Source: Porodaedalea pini (Eukaryota > Basidiomycota > Agaricomycetes > Hymenochaetales > Hymenochaetaceae). Taken from it: 60,788 nt of DNA. Positions 55,761 through 60,788 of the stretch are shown one piece after another; position 1 is the stretch's first letter, and the number at the start of each line of letters is the position of its first letter. Under the pieces are notes generated by a model that was given only the letters and a program-made list of their open reading frames with translations, searched no databases and was not told the origin of the DNA. Location: the NCBI GenBank assembly GCA_002794775.1, contig NBAY01000138.1:1-60788 (forward strand). The letters are read 5' to 3'. Both the position numbers and the translations under genes were made by a program.

Positions 55761-56840
55761 TGTGAGTCGACGACCTCTTCGTCATCACCTTCCTCCTCCA
55801 CATAGTCCTCCACTGTTGACCTCCGAGTGTCTATGACTTCCTCGAATGCCGATTCCTTCATCACCCCTAGTTCGTCGGCAAGGAGGCGATGTTCGCCAGG
55901 TGCCATCATCTGCAGCATATGCTGCACGATCATCCTCCCTTGCGGGCACACGTCCTTGAAGTGACCGAGCTGGCCACATATCCAGCACACGTGTCGGCGT
56001 TGCGCCTCATTCATGGAGACGTCCATCGGCTGGCCAGCTCCTCCTCAACGTGACGCCTGTCGCATTGCGTTTGTCAACATGGGGGGCAGCCACCTGGCAA
56101 TGAGCTGGGGTCCATGCTGCTGCTGCGGGCGTGGAGGGGGTGGGAAGGTGCGGCCTCGTTGGATGGCGCAAATCTGTTTGCTCGCCCTGGTCAATTTCGA
56201 TCGCTTTCTTTTTCCAGTCTTCATACATTGTCGGGACTGGCGTCAACCATAGTACCCCTCGCACCACTTCGATGTTCATTGCTCGCTTCAGTCGATCACA
56301 GATGATGCTGTCGTCCGTTAAACCCGCTCTTGTGATGACAACGTCGAGATCCCTGAAGAACTCATCGGCGGTAAGGTCCTTCTGAACCTTGGTCCGGAAT
56401 TTCGCCAGCGCCTTTTCCTTCTGGTTCGGATCGTCGAATGAAGCGTCCAGGTGCTCTTGGAATCTTGTCCAGCTGTCAGTGAAGGTTACGATGCGGCCGT
56501 CATTGATTCCTCTACGTAATTTTTGCGCCCACATTGCCGCATTACTGCCCTTCAAGTAGGAGAGCGCAATGTAGATCTTGCTTTCTGATGTGGGTATCTG
56601 TTTGGGTTGGCTGAGATGAAGAGGAGGACCTCGCGCTTGAAGTCTAGGTAGTCGTTGCCACCAGTGAATTCAATGTGGCCGGGCGACATTGATGTTGGGG
56701 GTCAGGGGGTTAGCTGCCACGACCGGTGCCGGGGCGTTGTTTGCCTGATGGGCAAAGGCATTTGCAACGATGGCCGCGATCTGCGCCATCTGATGTTGGC
56801 TGAAACCTTCTGCTGACATCGTGGGTTCGGGTGCAGGTGT
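55736..56840 (-). pseudogene. Gypsy D gag, degenerate
   Basis: Contains TMSAEGFSQHQMAQIAAIVA at the N-terminus, LKGSNAAMWAQK, FDDPNQKEKALAKFRTK, knuckle CWICGQLGHFKDVC and acidic tail ending ASGQA. The frameshift heptamer GGGTTTT is kept near 55757. The N-terminal half is broken by frameshifts near 56590-56700. Confidence 0.8.
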
Positions 56841-57526
56841 TGAAGGTTCCGGGGGAGTCGGCGGTGAGGGGTCTCTGTTAGTCTCACGGTAAGGACCTGG
56901 GTCGGTGGTAGTTGACTGTAGATGTTGATGGTGCAGGTGATGATGGAGCAGCTGGGGGCCACCTGGCTCTCCTTCCTTGTTTGTCTGATGAATACAGCTG
57001 CGCCGGATTTCACTCCACAGATGTCGTGAGTGACACTGCTATTGTTGGTCACGACGTAACTTGGTCGGTCTGGATCCAACGGGCTGATGCAGGAAGGGCC
57101 CGTTGCTGTTTGTCGGTGAGATCTATCTTGATGTTGGTGGAGGACAGGGATCGGTTGTGCGTTCGATCCGGGGTTACGCCAACGTTGAATGGGTTCGTCG
57201 GCGAAGTTGATGACGAGGTGGTAGGAATCCGAGCGAGATCACAAATGAGATTGTCATCAAAGTTTGTACTCATCTGGTTACCCACGTCCACGTCAGGTGC
57301 ATGCTCCACCAGAGGCTAATTTGGAGAGCCAGGGCCAGGAAAAGTCCGGTTGCAATGTTTACGTAATACATGAACATCCGAAAAACATCCGGGCAGGGTT
57401 GAGGGTTGTCGTTTAGGGGTTTACACATCAAGTCCGTCGAGGGGAGCGCTCCTCTAGACTGAGTGAAGGCGAGTCGACAGCGACGACGTACGCTGGGGAT
57501 GAGCCTGGGTGAGGTTCTGCTTTTTA

Positions 57527-57984
57527 TGTTAGGCGGAAGTCTGGGTGGGACTCAGACTAGGCAACCTCAACGTGTGGCACCTGATGGTGACGCAAATGTT
57601 GTCTGGGATGGGCTGTATCTCGAACATGAAGTTCGGGTAGCGGGTTTTACTCAGACTGGACGATGTGGAGGTAAGAGGATTAATACAAATCTAACTAATA
57701 CAAGGGGGGGGCGGGTCTCACCTGGACGACGTGGAGGTAAGAGGAAAAGCAGAACAGGGGGCTTCTGCGATCCACCTTCCTCTATATAGTGTCGTCCACG
57801 GGACTGCATTATCTAAGTACTGTATAGTTTACGTAACTAGGAATGGAGCGAATGAAGGTTGGGTCTTACTAAGTAAGTGTGGGAAGTGATTGAAAAGACG
57901 ATTAAATATAATGAAAAGGAGCAGTAAAAAGAAAAGAAATGATAAAAGGAAAATAAAGACAGGGTGAAAGTTCAAGTCCTAACA
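57527..57984 (-). repeat. 5' LTR of Gypsy D
   Basis: TGTTAGG...CTAACA. GTTCTGCTTTT (PBS) lies outside it at 57514-57524 and AAAAGCAGAAC lies inside it at about 57744. Confidence 0.88.
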
Positions 57985-58740
57985 CAGCCAAGACGCATAC
58001 TGGACTGCTGTCCAATGACGGGGACCACATACCAATTGACGATCTGAGTTCTGGTGGAGCACCAGTATGGTTGGATGCGATGCGGATGTTTTTCTTCATT
58101 ATGATTTATGTTTTTCCTATGTTCTTCTGATTTCTATGCACTCTATGCACGCCTCTATGACCTATGACTTTTCCTTTCAACTTCTCTATGTTTCAACTGA
58201 TATGCATGTTATGCCCGTATGGAGATTATTAACTGTAGATAGATCTTGGACTTAGTATAAATATGCACCCCATGTCGTAGGTAGAGGACAAGTCAGTTTC
58301 TACTGCAGAGTCTCCTCAGATAGGGTAACTTGAGTGCGATCCATCTTAGTTCTTGTAAAACCCGTAGTCGTTCTGTCCTCGTCTTAGCATCTCGCCTCTC
58401 GAAACCGTCTCTCGTCTCTTACTCCATAACTCGAACCTCGTCGCTCATCGTGATCACATTGTACCGGTGTTGATTACCTGCGCATACTGACTCCGTACCG
58501 GGCAAGTACTGAGCCGACAGGAGTACCCGACCTTAGCACTCGATATCAACGTGTACCGGTGCGTACCGAAGCATACCGACATGTACTGGTACATCGAGTG
58601 ATCTCACCGCAGTCAACCCCTAACCTCCCAGAGCAACGCGATCAACGTCCTCAAAGGACCGCTGATCCCAGACACCCCTAAGTCAGATCTACACCGAATT
58701 GCTGCTACCAATTGTAGATGGAGCAGTCCATATTTCAACG
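57985..58740 (+). repeat. LTR/leader-like sequence, family unassigned
   Basis: TTAGTATAAATATGC at about 58252 resembles an LTR TATA box. Downstream are CTCGAACCTCG (58425) and GTACCGG-rich words, followed by a leader-like stretch encoding NLPEQRDQRPQRTADP. It could be a Copia-type LTR plus the start of gag. Boundaries not determined. Confidence 0.35.
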
Positions 58741-59090
58741 TATTCGTCGTATTGACCTTCTGACATGAAGCATGCTGAAGAGTAGATGCCAACTGTGTGT
58801 GGAGAAAATGGAGAGTGTGATGTCTTTGGATTTGAGATAGAGGACAGAATTCTGGATTTGAACTCGACAGTTCAAGACCACTGTCATGAACCAGCTATCA
58901 TTCCATAGGACGATGGTGAGAGATTTTCAGTTGAGGACGGGTTGTTCAACACCGATAAACTCACCTCGGTCCTGGTCTTTGTTCACATGGAAGAAGTGAA
59001 GGGAGGTTCTTCATGCAGTCGGTGAAGAAGGGAATCATGGTTGTTTCAACACATTGGTGGGGTCCTTCAACTCAAACCATGCACCCCACT
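58741..59090. other. No gene supported
   Basis: Mixed-composition sequence with only short frames. Confidence 0.35.
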
Positions 59091-59282
59091 CTAGCCCATA
59101 ATCTTGTGATGCTCCAGACACGCCGCAGACTTGTTGTTTTGCCCGGCAGCATTCTTCTCTTCGAAGAATCTATCTTCGGCTTTGATTTGGTATAGGTATT
59201 TATCATTTGGGTTGTCAGAAGTCACCATGGAAGGGTGATGCAAGAATGGGACTCGCTGAGCGTAAGGTGAGGATGGCGTCAA
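59091..59282 (-). other. Short minus-strand open frame, unknown
   Basis: Reads SSPYAQRVPFLHHPSMVTSD, then NPNDKYLYQIKAEDRFFEEK, ending at TAA. The composition looks protein-like, but no splice partners or family were found. Confidence 0.25.
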
Positions 59283-60089
59283 GGTAAGGATGTCGGCAAT
59301 TCGGTGAGATCAGTAAGCACACTGTAAATGATCTGAGTTGCTACCTTCGTCTTTCCCTAGAGAGTTGCCAGGTCAGCAGGAAATTGGGAGTGGGTGTCAC
59401 TCAAGTTAAATAAACACATATTCTATATCAAATCTGCTTCTACATTGGTGAGCTTCTTGCCACTCTGTAGAAATTTCATGTGGACTTCGCACTCTGCAAC
59501 ATTGACAGGTTGCAAAAAGTGTGCAGTGAGGTGAAGTGCATCTGGATGAGGCAAGCGAGACTGTAGGTTGCCTGTTGCAGAGAGGATGATACCAACAGCA
59601 TAGCCTGGGGTACAAAATTATATGCTGTAGTGTCACGATAGATAAACTCAGTACTTTAGGTATAGAACTAGTATTGTGAGAAAGTGTCACCGCTGTGAGG
59701 TATCCTAGACAGAGAGACCACGGATCATGAGAAGACAGCCAAAGCAAATCACTGTGAGCGACTCACCCTCCAATACACCATGCCTTGTAAACATTTGCCT
59801 TGTAAACGTGATATTCCCCTTGAAGATCTGCAGAAGGAGTCGCTGTAACTCTGAGAGACTTATGGAGGCTCATGGTGGACTCTCTGACAATGAATCATAT
59901 TACAGGAAGCTTTGTAGTCAATGAACAAGCTTAAGGAGTCCAATGTACGCAAACTCCACGTGATTCTGGCGTGACGCGCACACGCTGATCCTCGTGATTT
60001 TCAGGACATTCACGCCCTTCACGAGCTGCAGTATCTTGCTCAATGCATCTTATGCCACCAGATATCAGAAATGCTCTTCGACGTACTTG
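59283..60089. other. No gene supported
   Basis: Several short frames on both strands, none joined by convincing splice sites. Confidence 0.35.
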
Positions 60090-60572
60090 AGCTGACTATT
60101 GTTACTTCCTGACCTATCGGACATGCTGGAGCAACAATGATCAATACTCACATGTCAACAACGCCATTTATATTACCACCTTATCGACTCCATAGTCAAC
60201 ACATACCTTGCTGAGCAGTACGGCTTCATGCCTTCATCTTCATCAACTGAAGTAGGAGGTCCACCTATTGGATTGGTCGTCTCTTCGTGCTGCAACTTCT
60301 TCGCCCCTCTCTCCTTTCCCGAGCCTGTTACGCTTGGTCTGAGAATTGTGAAGCTAGGCCACAGTTCCGTTTCATATGAGGTTGGATTCTTATCTGCGGA
60401 AGAGTCAAACTCTGAGAGCGGGAAGGAGAGCGATACGGCGAAGGCTGTGGGTGGATATATGCATGTGTTCGTTGACTGCATGCATAGGCATCCTGTGAAA
60501 GAGATGAATGCAACACTGGCAGATGGGCTTCGTGCAATCCTGCTTGAGCTGTCTGCAAAACTGAAATCATGA
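60090..60572 (+). pseudogene. HotDog-fold acyl-CoA thioesterase (4-hydroxybenzoyl-CoA type), C-terminal part, frameshifted
   Basis: NNDQYSHVNNAIY (the D/N-x-Y-x-HVNN active-site pattern, about 60130-60172), then in another frame YHLIDSIVNTYLAEQYGFMP. After that come RIVKLGHSSVSYEVGFLSAE, AVGGYMHVFVDCMHRHPVKE and TGA at 60570-60572. Two extra bases (AT in TTTATATTACC, about 60170) shift the frame within NNxxYYHL, or a very short unusual intron would be needed. The upstream part was not found. Probable pseudogene. Confidence 0.7.
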
Positions 60573-60788
60573 CATTCTTTTAAAACGGTCATGCCAGTGT
60601 CACCAGGTTAGGTATGTTTAAATACTTACTGTATAAACAACACATAAGCTCATTCATCCTATCTCCAGATTGCTTGATGCAGTGACCATACTTTGCATAT
60701 ATACGTGGAACGTCAATGCACTGCGGAGTCTACAGGATTAAACATTATCATGTTGCAATGAAAAGGTGATGGAGTCTCTCAGATTGAT
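60573..60788. other. End of window, nothing recognised
   Basis: A/T-rich, no supported frame. Confidence 0.4.

Larger units (their letters stand above)
53146..57984 (-). mobile_element. Ty3/Gypsy chromovirus, copy D, truncated at its 3' end
   Basis: Same family as A-C, more diverged. The 5' LTR (57527-57984, 458 bp), PBS, gag and pol are present as far as the integrase core; the rest of integrase, the chromodomain and the 3' LTR are missing. Homology begins at CGGTACAGCTGGG near 53152. Confidence 0.88.

Overview
The window looks like a chromosome segment of an Agaricomycete (mushroom-forming basidiomycete). Host-type genes have many short introns of about 50-70 bp. The repeats include families typical of these fungi: a KDZ transposase with a CxC2 cysteine cluster, a FunK1-type kinase fragment, chromodomain Ty3/Gypsy elements and hAT remnants. 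All assignments come from reading the sequence. No database search was run.

Layout. (1) 1-3732: the 3' three-quarters of an insulysin (insulin-degrading metallopeptidase), 12 exons, with three apparent frameshifts in its 5' half. (2) 4318-42564: one 38.2-kb nested DNA transposon. Its ends are imperfect terminal inverted repeats sharing GGTTAGATCGGTTC, flanked by an exact 8-bp duplication (CAAATGCA at 4310-4317 and 42565-42572). Joining the flanks gives one continuous minus-strand reading frame, so the element appears to have split the last exon of a host gene. It carries three unknown minus-strand genes (4961-9029), an SPT5/KOW-like pseudogene (16598-19390) and a CxC2-KDZ transposase pseudogene that starts at 19672. 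(3) 23025-41878: a second, 18.9-kb element inserted inside the KDZ transposase coding region. It has an 18-bp perfect inverted repeat (CATCAGGAAAATGGCAAA) and a 2-bp duplication, encodes no visible transposase, and is packed with fragments of unrelated host genes: prolyl-tRNA synthetase in several pieces, FunK1 kinase, tricalbin C2 and FHA. The rest of the KDZ transposase resumes, in frame, at 41881. (4) Three full-length copies of one Gypsy chromovirus family are nested in these: A (9686-16026, minus) in the KDZ element, and B (25578-31826, minus) and C (33080-39355, plus) in the inner element. A fourth, truncated copy D lies at about 53146-57984. Without the nested insertions the KDZ element is about 13.0 kb and the inner element about 6.3 kb.

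(5) 42573-49506: a 5'-truncated serine carboxypeptidase, an intact Kap123/importin-4-type karyopherin (44143-47824, 7 exons, about 1081 aa), a small two-exon ORF and a 5'-truncated FAD monooxygenase. (6) 49505-60788: repeat-rich sequence with GGTCC-rich and GTATA-rich palindromic repeats, a hAT transposase remnant, two LTR-like stretches, Gypsy D, and a HotDog thioesterase remnant with a frameshift.

The Gypsy family shows a predicted 11-nt self-priming site, a -1 frameshift heptamer (GGGTTTT) at the gag/pol junction, and a pol stop codon that touches the 3' LTR. Almost all nonsense codons that I could compare between copies are CGA-to-TGA. The LTR pairs I compared (A and C) differ only by transitions, which fits CpG deamination of silenced elements.
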